DNA of 64,000 nt, taken from Alphaproteobacteria bacterium (GTDB lineage: Bacteria; Pseudomonadota; Alphaproteobacteria; CAAHEQ01; UBA3637). Below the pieces are notes generated by a model that saw only the letters and a list, made by a program, of their open reading frames with translations, was not told the origin of the DNA and made no database searches. Positions 16,002-25,185 of this stretch are shown here, piece after piece. The stretch spans positions 1-64,000 of the forward strand of contig SUVA01000004.1 in the NCBI GenBank assembly GCA_015062245.1. The letters run 5' to 3'. Position 1 is the first letter of the stretch, and each line of letters begins with the position of its first letter. The translations under genes and the position numbers were made by a program.

Positions 16002-16409
16002 ATGATAAAGACACCTCAAATAAACGCTTATCGTTTTCCTTTTGCCTATGTGGCCTTTGGTGGAAATCCAACACATTGGTGGACACGTTTTTTAAAAAAG
16101 GGATTTTATCATTGTGTCCTTTTAATCGGAAACGGCTTTGAATGGATTTTAATTGATCCCGTTATGCATTATACGGATTTAATTTTAATGCACCAACGCT
16201 ATGCACCTGAGATTTTAAAGCACAAAGGTTACCGTTTAATTCGCACAACGCTTACCTTGCCACAAACGGTTTCTTTTCATTTAAGACCCATGACATGCGT
16301 TGAAACGGTCAAGCGTTTTTTAGGGATCAGCAATCCCAAAATTTGGACACCATATCAACTGTTTTTATATCTTAAATCACAAAAAAGGAAAATTTTCCTT
16401 GACAAATGA
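16002..16409 (+). CDS. Putative permuted papain-fold (NlpC/P60-like) protein
   Basis: A 135-residue protein. A His in KKGFYHCVLLIG comes before the Cys in RPMTCVETVKRFLGI, the His-then-Cys order of circularly permuted NlpC/P60 (LRAT-like) hydrolases. It is followed by a TPYQLF motif. A wall-hydrolase or peptidase role is inference. AAGGAG precedes the start, 15 nt after the previous gene. The -35 of the portal promoter overlaps its stop codon. Confidence 0.6.
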   Translation: MIKTPQINAYRFPFAYVAFGGNPTHWWTRFLKKGFYHCVLLIGNGFEWILIDPVMHYTDLILMHQRYAPEILKHKGYRLIRTTLTLPQTVSFHLRPMTCVETVKRFLGISNPKIWTPYQLFLYLKSQKRKIFLDK

Positions 16410-16427
16410 AAAATTTTATGCTATAAT
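16399..16427 (+). promoter_or_regulatory. Consensus sigma70 promoter of the portal operon
   Basis: TTGACA (16399-16404), a 17-nt spacer and TATAAT (16422-16427) are a perfect match to the consensus, 100 nt before the portal start. Confidence 0.88.
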
Positions 16428-16459
16428 GCGAATCAATTAAAAGATAGAAGTGTATCCAA

Positions 16460-16492
16460 AAGAACTTTTCACATTGTGAAAGGTTCTTTTTT
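16460..16492 (+). terminator. Leader hairpin with T-run (attenuator-like)
   Basis: A 13-bp stem (16460-16472 with 16476-16488, one G-T pair), a 3-nt loop and a T-run form a strong intrinsic terminator between the promoter and the portal gene. Expression of the operon would need read-through. Confidence 0.8.
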
Positions 16493-16527
16493 CTATTTTT
16501 AGTTGCAATCAACCAAAAGGAGAAAAA

Positions 16528-17994
16528 ATGTCCGATATCAAAAAATTGTATCAAATGTATCAACAAAGCGTTCAACAACGATCTGATTGGGAATCTGTTT
16601 GGCAGGAATGTTATGCCTATGCCCTGCCAAGTCGACAAACAACATTTTCACCCAATGCCGGCAAAATTTCCGATTTATATGATGCCACCGCTTTGGATGC
16701 CACAGACCAATTGGCCGCTTTAATCTTATCCGAATTGACACCGCCTTGGATTCAATGGTTTCAATTAAATGCCGGGGAAGAATTATCCTCAGGTGAAAAA
16801 ATCCAAATCGCACCGACCTTAAATAAAATTTCAAATACCTTGCAATCTCATTTGGACAGATCCAACTTTGCGACCGAAATCCATCAATGTTATTTGGATT
16901 TAATCACGGTCGGAACAGCCTGTTTATTATTTGAACAAAACGATATCGGTTCGTCATCGGCTTTTAAATTCACCGCCATACCGTTAAACGAAATATGTTT
17001 GGCCGAAGGCAAAAACGGCAGATTAGATAAAGTTTTCAGAAGTTTTTCCTTAGACGAAGAAAGTTTCGTTTCCAAATTCGGCATTCATAAACTGCCCAAA
17101 CGTGATAAAAATGACAAAACACCTTTGCGCATTATAGAAGCTTTAATTCCCTGTGCCAAAGGCGGATATACACTCACTTGCTTTTTAGATCCCAATTGCC
17201 AGTCTTTCTCAGGCGATAATCAGGAGTCACCTTTCCTCCTGAGCGAAACACATTACACCACTTCGCCGTTTATCGCTTTCCGCTGGCTGAAAGCACCGGG
17301 GGAAATTTACGGGCGTTCCCCTGTCATGAAAGCTTTACCCGATATTAAAACAGCCAACAAAGTCGTGGAATTGATTTTGAAAAACGCCACGATTGCCGTG
17401 ACAGGTATCTGGTTAGCCGAAGATGATGGTGTGCTCAACCCCGCCACCATCAATCTGACCCCCGGTGCGATTATTCCAAAAGCCGTCGGCTCCAAAGGTT
17501 TAACGCCTTTGGAAGCCCCCGGCAAGTTTGATGTTTCGCAATTGGTCATCAAGGATTTGCGTGAACGTATTCGTCATGCATTATTGGGCGATAAATTAGG
17601 AACGGTTTGTGATGAAATGAAAATGACCGCCACCGAAGTTTTGGAACGAAGCGAAGAAATGATTCGCATTTTGGGTGCCACCTATGGTCGTTTACAATCG
17701 GAACTTTTAACACCATTGATTGAAAGGGCTATTTGTATTTTACGCAAACGTGGCGAAATTCCCGAAATCTTTTTGGACGGCCATTTATTAAACGTCAGCT
17801 ATAAATCACCACGGGCCGAAAATCAGGCCAAAAAAGAAGCGCAAAATGCTTTTGCTTGGCTATCGGCTGTATCAGGTTTAGGAAATGAAGTTTTAAGCAA
17901 AATGAACACTGATGAAATTTTAAAATGGCTGACCGAAAAAATGGGATTGCCCGCCAATTTTGTTCAATTACAACCAACCGAAGGCACACCATGA
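16528..17994 (+). CDS. Phage portal (T7 gp8-like head-tail connector)
   Basis: A 488-residue portal protein that would form the dodecameric ring for DNA passage. It belongs to the podoviral head-tail connector family (T7 gp8, about 536 residues): an N-terminal helical part (WESVWQECYAYALPSR), a LYDATALDATDQLAALILS segment typical of the family, the wing region, and a C-terminal MTATEVLERSEEMIRILGAT helix. AAGGAG is the ribosome site. The stop overlaps the next gene by 4 nt. Confidence 0.92.
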   Translation: MSDIKKLYQMYQQSVQQRSDWESVWQECYAYALPSRQTTFSPNAGKISDLYDATALDATDQLAALILSELTPPWIQWFQLNAGEELSSGEKIQIAPTLNKISNTLQSHLDRSNFATEIHQCYLDLITVGTACLLFEQNDIGSSSAFKFTAIPLNEICLAEGKNGRLDKVFRSFSLDEESFVSKFGIHKLPKRDKNDKTPLRIIEALIPCAKGGYTLTCFLDPNCQSFSGDNQESPFLLSETHYTTSPFIAFRWLKAPGEIYGRSPVMKALPDIKTANKVVELILKNATIAVTGIWLAEDDGVLNPATINLTPGAIIPKAVGSKGLTPLEAPGKFDVSQLVIKDLRERIRHALLGDKLGTVCDEMKMTATEVLERSEEMIRILGATYGRLQSELLTPLIERAICILRKRGEIPEIFLDGHLLNVSYKSPRAENQAKKEAQNAFAWLSAVSGLGNEVLSKMNTDEILKWLTEKMGLPANFVQLQPTEGTP

Positions 17995-18188
17995 TTCGCT
18001 TTGCCCGTGCTTTTACCAGATTGGCCTCAACAACGGACGGCAAAACCGCCTTGGATTATTTGCGTCAAAAAATATCAAACCGCATTTTGCCCCCTCAGGC
18101 ATCCAATCAGGAACTGTGGTATTTGGAAGGTCAACGTGCCTTGATTGCCACAATGGAACGTTTAATTCAAAAAGGAAAACAACCTTAA
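17991..18188 (+). CDS. Small phage protein between portal and scaffold
   Basis: A 65-residue basic protein (MIRFARAFTRLASTTDGKT) with a C-terminal helix LEGQRALIATMERLIQKGK. Its start overlaps the portal stop (ATGA), so it is coupled to the portal. Small genes of unknown function are common at this place in podoviruses. Confidence 0.65.
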   Translation: MIRFARAFTRLASTTDGKTALDYLRQKISNRILPPQASNQELWYLEGQRALIATMERLIQKGKQP

Positions 18189-18202
18189 ACAAAGGAAATT
18201 AT

Positions 18203-18874
18203 ATGAACCAACAAGAAAACAAAATCACCAAAACAAATGATACCCCCGCTATTCCCGAAAAATTTTTAACCAAAGAGGGAGTGTTAAATTCAGATGAATT
18301 ATTAAAATCATATTTAGCTTTGGAAAAAAAGATGAGTGCCCCCAAACAAACACCAAACGGCACTTTGCCCAACAAAGCCGATGATTATAAAATCACCCCA
18401 AAAGACCCATTGTTGGTATCTGATTCAATCATCAACAAACGATTGTTTGAATTAGGATTGACCAACGAACAAGTGCAAGGTGTTTATGATATAGCGGCCG
18501 ATTTTATTTTACCCCAATTGGAAAACTTTGCCCGTCAGGTTGGGTGCGACAAAGAATTAAAAGCTTTGGAAGATGAATTTGGCGGTGCTGATTGTTTTAA
18601 CAATGTCGCCCGTGAATTGTCCGCATGGGGCGAAAAAAATTTAGATCAAAAAACTTTTGAAATTTTATCATCCACAAAAGACGGTGTTTTAACACTTTAC
18701 CGCATGATGCAATCACAACAAGAATCACCCGTCATCAAAGGCAAAAGCCGTTTAAACCCGATGGATGACGAAAAAACTTTGCGCCGATTGATGCAAGATC
18801 CCAAATATTGGAAAGATCAGGATCCCGAATTGGTCGGCCGAATTGAAAAAGGATTTAAACGTTTATACGGTTAA
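18203..18874 (+). CDS. Capsid assembly scaffolding protein (T7 gp9-like)
   Basis: A 223-residue acidic protein with a disordered N-terminus and helical remainder, lying between portal and capsid genes exactly as T7 gene 9. The segment PEKFLTKEGVLNSDELLKSY and the C-terminal basic helix VGRIEKGFKRLYG fit T7-like scaffolds, whose basic tail docks to the capsid protein. AAGGA is the ribosome site. Confidence 0.8.
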   Translation: MNQQENKITKTNDTPAIPEKFLTKEGVLNSDELLKSYLALEKKMSAPKQTPNGTLPNKADDYKITPKDPLLVSDSIINKRLFELGLTNEQVQGVYDIAADFILPQLENFARQVGCDKELKALEDEFGGADCFNNVARELSAWGEKNLDQKTFEILSSTKDGVLTLYRMMQSQQESPVIKGKSRLNPMDDEKTLRRLMQDPKYWKDQDPELVGRIEKGFKRLYG

Positions 18875-18992
18875 ATCTTTTTTTTGACGGATAAGCCCAG
18901 CGCCCCGTTTTTTTCACAGCCCTGAATAAAGGCGAAGATTTTCTTCACAACCTTTGATAAGGATTTTTTAAACTTATAATATGGAGAAAATA

Positions 18993-19841
18993 ATGACAAC
19001 TTCAAACACAATTGACGCTTCATTTGTTAAACACTTTGAAGCCGATGTCCACACTGCCTATCAACAACAAGGTTCTAAATTACGCAACACCGTCCGTTTT
19101 AAAGGCGGTATTACCGGTTCCAGCACAACCTTTCAGGTTATCGGCACACAAACAGCCAACCAAAAATCATCCCGCAACGCCCAATTGACACCGGCCGCCA
19201 TCACGCACGCACCGGTGGAATGCACTTTGTCCGATTGGTATGCCGGTCAATGGATTGATAAATTGGATGAATTAAAGGTCGGCCATGACGAACGCAAAGT
19301 TTTGGCCACAGCCGGTGCCTATGCTTTGGGACGCAAAACAGACGAATTGATTATTTCCGTATTGGAAAATGCCACCCAAACAATCGGGGACGGTTCAACC
19401 GCTTTGACAAAAGAAAACATTTTGCAGGCCTTTCAAAAACTCAACGCCGCCAATGTCCCCGATGATGGCGAACGTTATGCCTTGGTGGGACCGGCACAAT
19501 GGAATCAATTGTTGAGCTTGGATGAATTTTCAAACGCCAACTATGTGGGGGATGCGCATCCTTTATTGACAGGTTCCGAAACACGCAAATGGATGGGAAT
19601 CAATTGGATTATGCACACCGGATTGCCCACAGAAGGTGCCGGTGATTCAGCCGCCACAACCTGTTTTATTTATCATAAATCCGCTGTTGGTTTGGCCGCC
19701 GGTCAGGATATCACAACCGATATCACATGGCATGGCGATTATGCCGCCCATTATGTCAATAATATGATGAGCCAAGGCGCCACTTTGATTGATGATAACG
19801 GTGTTGTCAAAATTGTTTGTCAGGATAAATTCAGCGCCTGA
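18993..19841 (+). CDS. Major capsid protein (T7-like)
   Basis: A 282-residue coat protein, shorter than T7 gp10A (345). The features are the IDASFVKHFEADVHTAYQQ N-terminus followed by a beta region, the block LSDWYAGQWIDKLDELKVG seen in T7-like coats, and a DERKVLATAGAYALGRK helix. The start at 18993 follows GGAG at 6 nt spacing; an ATG at 18981 overlaps that site. A TATAAT at 18975-18980 lies too close to leave the ribosome site in the transcript and is not taken as a promoter. Confidence 0.88.
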   Translation: MTTSNTIDASFVKHFEADVHTAYQQQGSKLRNTVRFKGGITGSSTTFQVIGTQTANQKSSRNAQLTPAAITHAPVECTLSDWYAGQWIDKLDELKVGHDERKVLATAGAYALGRKTDELIISVLENATQTIGDGSTALTKENILQAFQKLNAANVPDDGERYALVGPAQWNQLLSLDEFSNANYVGDAHPLLTGSETRKWMGINWIMHTGLPTEGAGDSAATTCFIYHKSAVGLAAGQDITTDITWHGDYAAHYVNNMMSQGATLIDDNGVVKIVCQDKFSA

Positions 19842-19858
19842 TTTTTTTAAACACTTTC

Positions 19859-19891
19859 CCCCCTTTGTTTTTTTTTTCAAAGGGGGATTTT
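19859..19891 (+). terminator. Terminator after the capsid gene
   Basis: A 9-bp stem (19859-19867 with 19878-19886, CCCCCTTTG) with a ten-T loop is followed by ATTTTTC. It lies between the capsid and tail-tube genes, where a partial terminator would favour capsid expression, as in T7 after gene 10. Confidence 0.75.
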
Positions 19892-19909
19892 TCATACAAA
19901 AGGAACAAT

Positions 19910-20479
19910 ATGTCATACACAAACATTGATTTATGCTCACGGGCTTTGGTTGAATTGGGTGCCAACAGTATCTCTTCTTTTGATGAAGCGTCCGCAGAAG
20001 CCAAAGTAGCCGCCCAACTTTATCAACCGACTTTGGAAAATTTGTTGGCATCTTATCCATGGCGTTTTGCATTAAAACAAAAATCATTGGGCCAATTACA
20101 AACAAAACCCATCAGCGATTATCAATACGCCTTTCAATTACCCAATAATTGTTTGCGTATCTTATCGGCCGGCCAAAATGTCAAAAGTTCAGGATTACAG
20201 TATAAAATTGTCGGGTCTTGTTTATATACCAACGCACCGTCAGTTGTTTTAAGCTATATTGAAAAACCGGATGAAAGCAGTTTTCCGGCTTTTTTTGTGA
20301 AAGCCTTTATTTCTGCATTAGCCGGCGAATTCTGTCTGCCATTGACCGAAAGCACCACACGCACGGATTATATGCGCAAAATTGCCGATACGGAATTAAA
20401 ACAGGCCCGATTGGTGGATTCACAACAATCCGTCAATCCTTGTTTTCAGGATTTTTCTTTAATTGAGGTGCGCACATGA
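19910..20479 (+). CDS. Tail tubular protein A (T7 gp11-like)
   Basis: A 189-residue adaptor (T7 gp11 is 196). The markers are the N-terminal IDLCSRALVELGANSISSF, then LLASYPWRFALKQKSL and DYQYAFQLPNNCLRIL, all typical of the family that joins the portal to the nozzle. The start at 19910 has AGGA. The stop overlaps the next start by 4 nt. Confidence 0.9.
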   Translation: MSYTNIDLCSRALVELGANSISSFDEASAEAKVAAQLYQPTLENLLASYPWRFALKQKSLGQLQTKPISDYQYAFQLPNNCLRILSAGQNVKSSGLQYKIVGSCLYTNAPSVVLSYIEKPDESSFPAFFVKAFISALAGEFCLPLTESTTRTDYMRKIADTELKQARLVDSQQSVNPCFQDFSLIEVRT

Positions 20480-22401
20480 CAAATATGTTCACTGCCAAAA
20501 CGAATTTTACGGCCGGTGAATTATCCCCTGATTTGTTGGGGCGGGTGGATTTAACCAGCTATCACAACGGCGCACAAGTTCTGGAAAATGTTTTTATTGA
20601 ACCCACCGGTGGCGTTCATCGCAGACCTGGGTTAAAATTTATTTATGAATTACAAACGAAGGGAAGATTAATCGGCTATGAACAAGATAGTGGGCATACT
20701 TATTTATTGGTTATACAAAATTACCAAACGAAGATTTTTCAAAACGATATCTTGATTGAAACATTATCAAGCCCGTGGTCAGACGAACAAATCAATCAAA
20801 TTCGGTGGTGTTGTCTGTCGGACGGTATTATTGTGGTGCATCCGGATATTGCCCCGCAACATATCAGGTTGGAAAATGAAAAATGGAATATTCAAGCGTT
20901 TGAATTTTTAACCACCAACGGATACCAACAAATCCCCTATCACCGATTCAATAATAAAAATACATCTTTATCGGCCAGCGGTTGCACCGGAAATGTTTCT
21001 TTAACATCCAGCGCACCTTTATTTGAAACAAAACACATTGACCAAGTTTTTAAATTAGCCTCAGGTTATGTTAAAATCACACAAATTTCAGATGCTCAAC
21101 ATGCCAATGCAACTGTTTTAAAAAAGCTGATTGATGACAAAGATGCCACCAACGAAACAAAATTAGAACCAACACGTTATTGGGGCGAAGTGGCATGGAA
21201 TGATGAACACGGTTGGCCCATCAATGTTACCACTTATCAATCCAGATTGGTTTTCGGCGGTTCCAAAAGCCTGCCCAACACTTTGTGGTTCAGCCAAAGT
21301 AATGATTTAGGAAACTTTGAAGAAGGTGATGCCTTGGATAATCAAGCCATTTGTTTTTCGTTGATGTCCGATCAGGGCAATAAAATAGTCGCCTTGTTTT
21401 CGGGTCGGCATTTACAGGTTTTTACCACCGGTAGTGAATGGATGGTATCGGGCAATCCTTTAACACCTGAATCCATTCAGGTGCATCGTCAAACGCAGGT
21501 TGGTTCGCCCGATGAAAGTTATGTACCGCCCGTTGGTATTGACGGCGCCACCATTTTTGCCAGTGCCAACGGAAAAGAAATTCGTGAGTTTTTGTTTTCG
21601 GATTTGGAAGGCATCTATCAGGCCACCGATTTATCTTTGTTGGCCCACCACCTTATCAACCATCCGATTGATATGGCCTATGATAAATATCAACGTCAGG
21701 CCTATATCATCATGCAGGACGGTTCTATGAGTGCTTTGACCAGCTTTCGTGGAGAAAACATTCAAAGTTGGACACGCCATAAAACACAAGGGAAATTTTT
21801 AAATGTGGCCGTATTGGGTAAAAACACCTATTTCATCATTCAACGAAAAGACAAAACTTATTTGGAAAAAATGGATGATGAAATGTATATGGATTTTGCC
21901 CAAATTCAAACCAGCGAAAATGCCAAAACAAATTGGGACGGCTGGGATTATCTGAACGGATGGAACGTTCAATTGTTGGCCGATGGTCGTGTTCAGGAAA
22001 ATCAAGATATTTCAAACGGAACAATTCAATTGAACATCAACGCACAAAATTTACAATCCGGTTTAGCCTTTACGCATAAGGTTGCCCCATTGCCCCCCGG
22101 CGCCCCAGCCAATAACGGTTCGGCACCTGTGGTCAATTGTCGCTTTGTGCGGGGTGTGTTTCGCCTGATAAACACCAAAAGCTTTGAAATAGATACAGGC
22201 TGTGGCGTACATCAGGAAATAAATGAAAATCTGACCAATTATGTTTTGGACAGCGCCCCCACCACAAAAACAACAGACATTGTTGTGCGGGGGTTGGGTT
22301 GGAAAAGAAAACCAACTGAACCATTATGGATGATTCAAGGCAATAAACCCTTACCATTTCAATTGGTTTCAGTTACCTGCGATATTAAAATAGGAGGATA
22401 A
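20476..22401 (+). CDS. Tail tubular protein B (T7 gp12-like nozzle)
   Basis: A 641-residue protein (T7 gp12 is 794) forming the tail nozzle. The opening TNFTAGELSPDLLGRVDLTS and the motif FIEPTGGVHRRPGLKF are diagnostic of gp12-like tubes. It is beta-rich throughout, and the central RLVFGGSKSLPNTLWFSQS matches the conserved propeller part. It is coupled by ATGA to the gp11-like gene. Confidence 0.92.
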   Translation: MTNMFTAKTNFTAGELSPDLLGRVDLTSYHNGAQVLENVFIEPTGGVHRRPGLKFIYELQTKGRLIGYEQDSGHTYLLVIQNYQTKIFQNDILIETLSSPWSDEQINQIRWCCLSDGIIVVHPDIAPQHIRLENEKWNIQAFEFLTTNGYQQIPYHRFNNKNTSLSASGCTGNVSLTSSAPLFETKHIDQVFKLASGYVKITQISDAQHANATVLKKLIDDKDATNETKLEPTRYWGEVAWNDEHGWPINVTTYQSRLVFGGSKSLPNTLWFSQSNDLGNFEEGDALDNQAICFSLMSDQGNKIVALFSGRHLQVFTTGSEWMVSGNPLTPESIQVHRQTQVGSPDESYVPPVGIDGATIFASANGKEIREFLFSDLEGIYQATDLSLLAHHLINHPIDMAYDKYQRQAYIIMQDGSMSALTSFRGENIQSWTRHKTQGKFLNVAVLGKNTYFIIQRKDKTYLEKMDDEMYMDFAQIQTSENAKTNWDGWDYLNGWNVQLLADGRVQENQDISNGTIQLNINAQNLQSGLAFTHKVAPLPPGAPANNGSAPVVNCRFVRGVFRLINTKSFEIDTGCGVHQEINENLTNYVLDSAPTTKTTDIVVRGLGWKRKPTEPLWMIQGNKPLPFQLVSVTCDIKIGG

Positions 22402-22402
22402 T

Positions 22403-22879
22403 ATGGAAGCAGCAGTCATTGCAACGGCCGTTTCAATTTTGGGATCGGCCTATTACACAAAAGCCAACGCAGATCGGCAAAAAAAAGCCATTAAACGATC
22501 CAATGCCTATATGGCAGAATCAGCCGCCTTACAGGATCAACAGGCAAAATTAGCCTTGGCCGAACGTCAAAGAAAAAACAAAAACCTGTTGGCACAACAA
22601 CAGGCCCGTTATAAGGCCAAACTGGGGTCCATCGGATTGGACGGTAAATCAGGCACGGGTCAGACCTATTTAAACGCCATGCAAAAAGAATATGATATGG
22701 AAGATAAATACTTGGTCAATCAGGCCAAAATTTCATCAGATGCCCTGTTAAACAGCTTGAATCATTCAACCGGTACAAATTTATTAAAATTAAACAGTAT
22801 CAATCAGGCCAGTCAAAATAATATGTATGGCACCTTGGGTAATTTGGTTTCCGGTATCAGCCGAACAATGATCAAGTAG
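22403..22879 (+). CDS. Internal virion protein (gp14-like position)
   Basis: A 158-residue protein with a hydrophobic N-terminal segment, then a long Gln/Ala/Lys coiled coil (QQAKLALAERQRKNKNLLAQ) and a GSIGLDGKSGTGQTYL turn. This pattern is common to podoviral internal or ejection proteins next to gp12. It starts 1 nt after the previous stop. The large ejection proteins gp15 and gp16 of T7 have no counterpart here. Confidence 0.7.
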   Translation: MEAAVIATAVSILGSAYYTKANADRQKKAIKRSNAYMAESAALQDQQAKLALAERQRKNKNLLAQQQARYKAKLGSIGLDGKSGTGQTYLNAMQKEYDMEDKYLVNQAKISSDALLNSLNHSTGTNLLKLNSINQASQNNMYGTLGNLVSGISRTMIK

Positions 22880-22882
22880 GTT

Positions 22883-23170
22883 ATGATGAAAGGGGAACTG
22901 GAAAATCTGAAACCTTTTTTGGAAAAAGCCGTTCAAGCATATCAAGCTTTTGCCCAATCCGATTGCCCCATGCAGGCCAAAGATTTTAACGCCTATCACA
23001 GCGCATGTAAATCAGCATTGTTGCATATCGCTTTGCTGGTGAAAATTTTGGATTTACCCAAAGATAAAAACGAAACACAACAAAATGATTTATTGGATTT
23101 AATTCATCAGGCCAAAAAGGATTTAAAAGATGAAAACGACTTTTCTGGAATTTGTATGGATTTGGGATAA
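22883..23170 (+). CDS. Small helical protein in the terminase small subunit position
   Basis: A 95-residue helical protein that overlaps the start of the large-terminase gene by 41 nt. In T7-like phages the small terminase (gp18, 89 residues) lies shortly before gp19, so position and size suggest TerS. The sequence itself has no recognised motif. Either of two adjacent ATGs may be the start. Confidence 0.55.
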   Translation: MMKGELENLKPFLEKAVQAYQAFAQSDCPMQAKDFNAYHSACKSALLHIALLVKILDLPKDKNETQQNDLLDLIHQAKKDLKDENDFSGICMDLG

Positions 23171-24521
23171 GATGCAAAATCTGATGGTGCCGAATCACCA
23201 CAAAATAATGGGGCGTTTTTTGTCTGAACTTTATTTTTCAAAAGGGCGCAGACAGGCTGTCTTGATGGCCTTTCGCAATTCAGGAAAATCAACCATTGTC
23301 GGATTGTTTTGCGCTTGGCTTTTAACACAAAATCCAAATTTAAGATTATTGGTTTTATCGGCCGATCATGCTTTGGCACAAAAGATGGTCCGGCATATCA
23401 AACATATTTTGGAACAACATCCTTTATGCGATGGTTTAAAACCAAACCATGCCGAAGAATGGGCCGGTGATAAATTGACCGTTCAACGCCCTGTCAAAGG
23501 GCGTGATCCATCTGTGTTGGCCCGTGGTTTAAACGCCAATATCACAGGGTGCCGAGCCGATATTATTTTGTGTGATGATGTGGAAGTTCCCAAAACATGC
23601 AATACCGCATCCAAACGACAGGATTTAATACAAAAACTGGATGAATTGGATTACATATTATCGCCTGACGGATTGATTTTATATATTGGGACACCCCATA
23701 CACGCCAAACAATTTACCACAAACCCGATTGGAAAATTTTAAAATTGCCGATTATGGATAAAAACGGACAATCCGTTTGGCCCGAAAGATTTTCTTTGGA
23801 TAAGATAAACCAAATCAAAAAAACAACACCCCGCTTTAAATTTTTAAGCCAAATGATGTTAGAAGCGGTGGCCTTGGATAATCAACGGCTGGATGATAAA
23901 AAATTAAAAATTTATTCGCAAGGTTTGGATTATACCGAAGCCAATGGAAAAGCCGTTTTAAAATTAAACGGGCATAGGTTGGTTTCAGGTTGCGCCTGGT
24001 GGGATCCGGCCTTTGGTAAAGTCGGTGGTGATAAAAGCGTTGTCGCATGCGTTTTTTCGGACGCAAACGGTTTTCATTACATCCATCAATTATTATATTT
24101 AACCGTTCCAGAAAACGAAGAAGCAACCTCTTATCAATGTCAAAAAGTTGTTCAGTTTTTAAAAGAATTGATGTTGCCGGCCATTCATTTGGAAACAAAC
24201 GGTATCGGGCGATTTTTACCGGCCCTGTTGCGTCAGGAATTATCCCGCCAACGATTGGCGGTGGCCGTGTTGGAAGAAACCGCCCGACAAAATAAAACCG
24301 AACGCATTTTGGGCGCCATAGAACCACCGCTTTTAAACGGCAACCTATACGCCCACGAAAGTGTTTTAAAAACACCTTTTATTTATGAAATGCAAGACTT
24401 TAATACATCGGGAAATACCCATGATGACGGCTTGGATGCCGTGGCGGGATGTTTGTTGAGCGAACCTGTTCGTTTGAAAACTTTACCGTTTTTTTATAAA
24501 CAACGCCCCCTGTGGCGATAA
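23130..24521 (+). CDS. terL: Large terminase subunit (T7 gp19-like)
   Basis: A 463-residue DNA-packaging motor with ATPase and nuclease domains (T7 gp19 is 586). Walker A is FRNSGKST (residues 48-55, the Arg-containing variant of this group), Walker B is IILCDDVE, and the nuclease acids lie in WWDPAFGKVGGDKSV and HDDGLDAVAG. Both catalytic centres look intact. It follows the virion genes as in T7. Confidence 0.92.
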   Translation: MKTTFLEFVWIWDKMQNLMVPNHHKIMGRFLSELYFSKGRRQAVLMAFRNSGKSTIVGLFCAWLLTQNPNLRLLVLSADHALAQKMVRHIKHILEQHPLCDGLKPNHAEEWAGDKLTVQRPVKGRDPSVLARGLNANITGCRADIILCDDVEVPKTCNTASKRQDLIQKLDELDYILSPDGLILYIGTPHTRQTIYHKPDWKILKLPIMDKNGQSVWPERFSLDKINQIKKTTPRFKFLSQMMLEAVALDNQRLDDKKLKIYSQGLDYTEANGKAVLKLNGHRLVSGCAWWDPAFGKVGGDKSVVACVFSDANGFHYIHQLLYLTVPENEEATSYQCQKVVQFLKELMLPAIHLETNGIGRFLPALLRQELSRQRLAVAVLEETARQNKTERILGAIEPPLLNGNLYAHESVLKTPFIYEMQDFNTSGNTHDDGLDAVAGCLLSEPVRLKTLPFFYKQRPLWR

Positions 24522-24530
24522 GGAGAAAAA

Positions 24531-24935
24531 ATGACAGAAGAAGAAATCTTTTCAAAAACAATTTACGGTGAAGCCCGTGGCGAATCTTTGGCCGGTCAAG
24601 AGGCGGTGGCCAATGTGATACTCAATCGGGTTAAAATGAATCTGATTCAACCGATGTGGTGGGGCAAAAATATCCGTGAAGTATGTTTAAAGCCCAAACA
24701 ATTTTCGTGTTGGAATCATAATGATGTCAATTACAAAATTTTAAAAAGCGATTTATCCCAAAATCCCGTTTATCAGATTTGCCAAAGAATTGTCAAACGT
24801 GCTTTGGCCGGTGTATTGACAGATAACACAAACGGTGCCACACACTATCACACCATTGAATGTCATCCCCTGTGGGCCAGACATTTGATTCCGTGCGCCC
24901 AAATCGGCAATCATTTGTTTTATAAAAATGTTTAA
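24531..24935 (+). CDS. Cell-wall hydrolase, SleB/CwlJ type
   Basis: A 134-residue single catalytic domain. The glutamate in IYGEARGE (residue 14) and the motif GQEAVANVILNRV are the signature of Hydrolase_2 (SleB) muramidases. WARHLIPCAQIGNHLFYKN closes the fold. There is no signal peptide, so it would need a holin or virion delivery. AAGGAG lies 9 nt after the terminase stop. Confidence 0.9.
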   Translation: MTEEEIFSKTIYGEARGESLAGQEAVANVILNRVKMNLIQPMWWGKNIREVCLKPKQFSCWNHNDVNYKILKSDLSQNPVYQICQRIVKRALAGVLTDNTNGATHYHTIECHPLWARHLIPCAQIGNHLFYKNV

Positions 24936-24945
24936 GGAGAATTTT

Positions 24946-25176
24946 ATGCCAGCCCCTAACCTATCCATAGAAATCGGAAAATTGATGGCGTCTGTTTCAT
25001 TGTTGCAACAACAACTGGGCGAAATCAAACAACAAGTTGATACGCTGTATGTCAATTTAAAGCAAGAATTTGTTTTAAAAAATGAAATTACACCGATTAA
25101 AAATTTAATCACAATTATTGTGGCCACAACAGGCACTGCCTTGATTATGGCTTTGTTAAACCTTGTTTTAAAATAG
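24946..25176 (+). CDS. Coiled-coil membrane-anchored lysis protein, putative
   Basis: A 76-residue protein with an N-terminal helix, a heptad-rich part (LLQQQLGEIKQQVDTLYVNL) and a single C-terminal membrane helix. This is the build of XhlA-type or gp18.5-like lysis accessory proteins. It lies between the wall hydrolase and a holin-like gene. Confidence 0.6.
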   Translation: MPAPNLSIEIGKLMASVSLLQQQLGEIKQQVDTLYVNLKQEFVLKNEITPIKNLITIIVATTGTALIMALLNLVLK

Positions 25177-25185
25177 GAGAATAAA

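Noticed and set aside
18953-18980. Promoter with TATAAT directly before the capsid gene
   Set aside because: The spacer to TTGATA is only 15 nt and the predicted start would exclude the ribosome site of the capsid gene.
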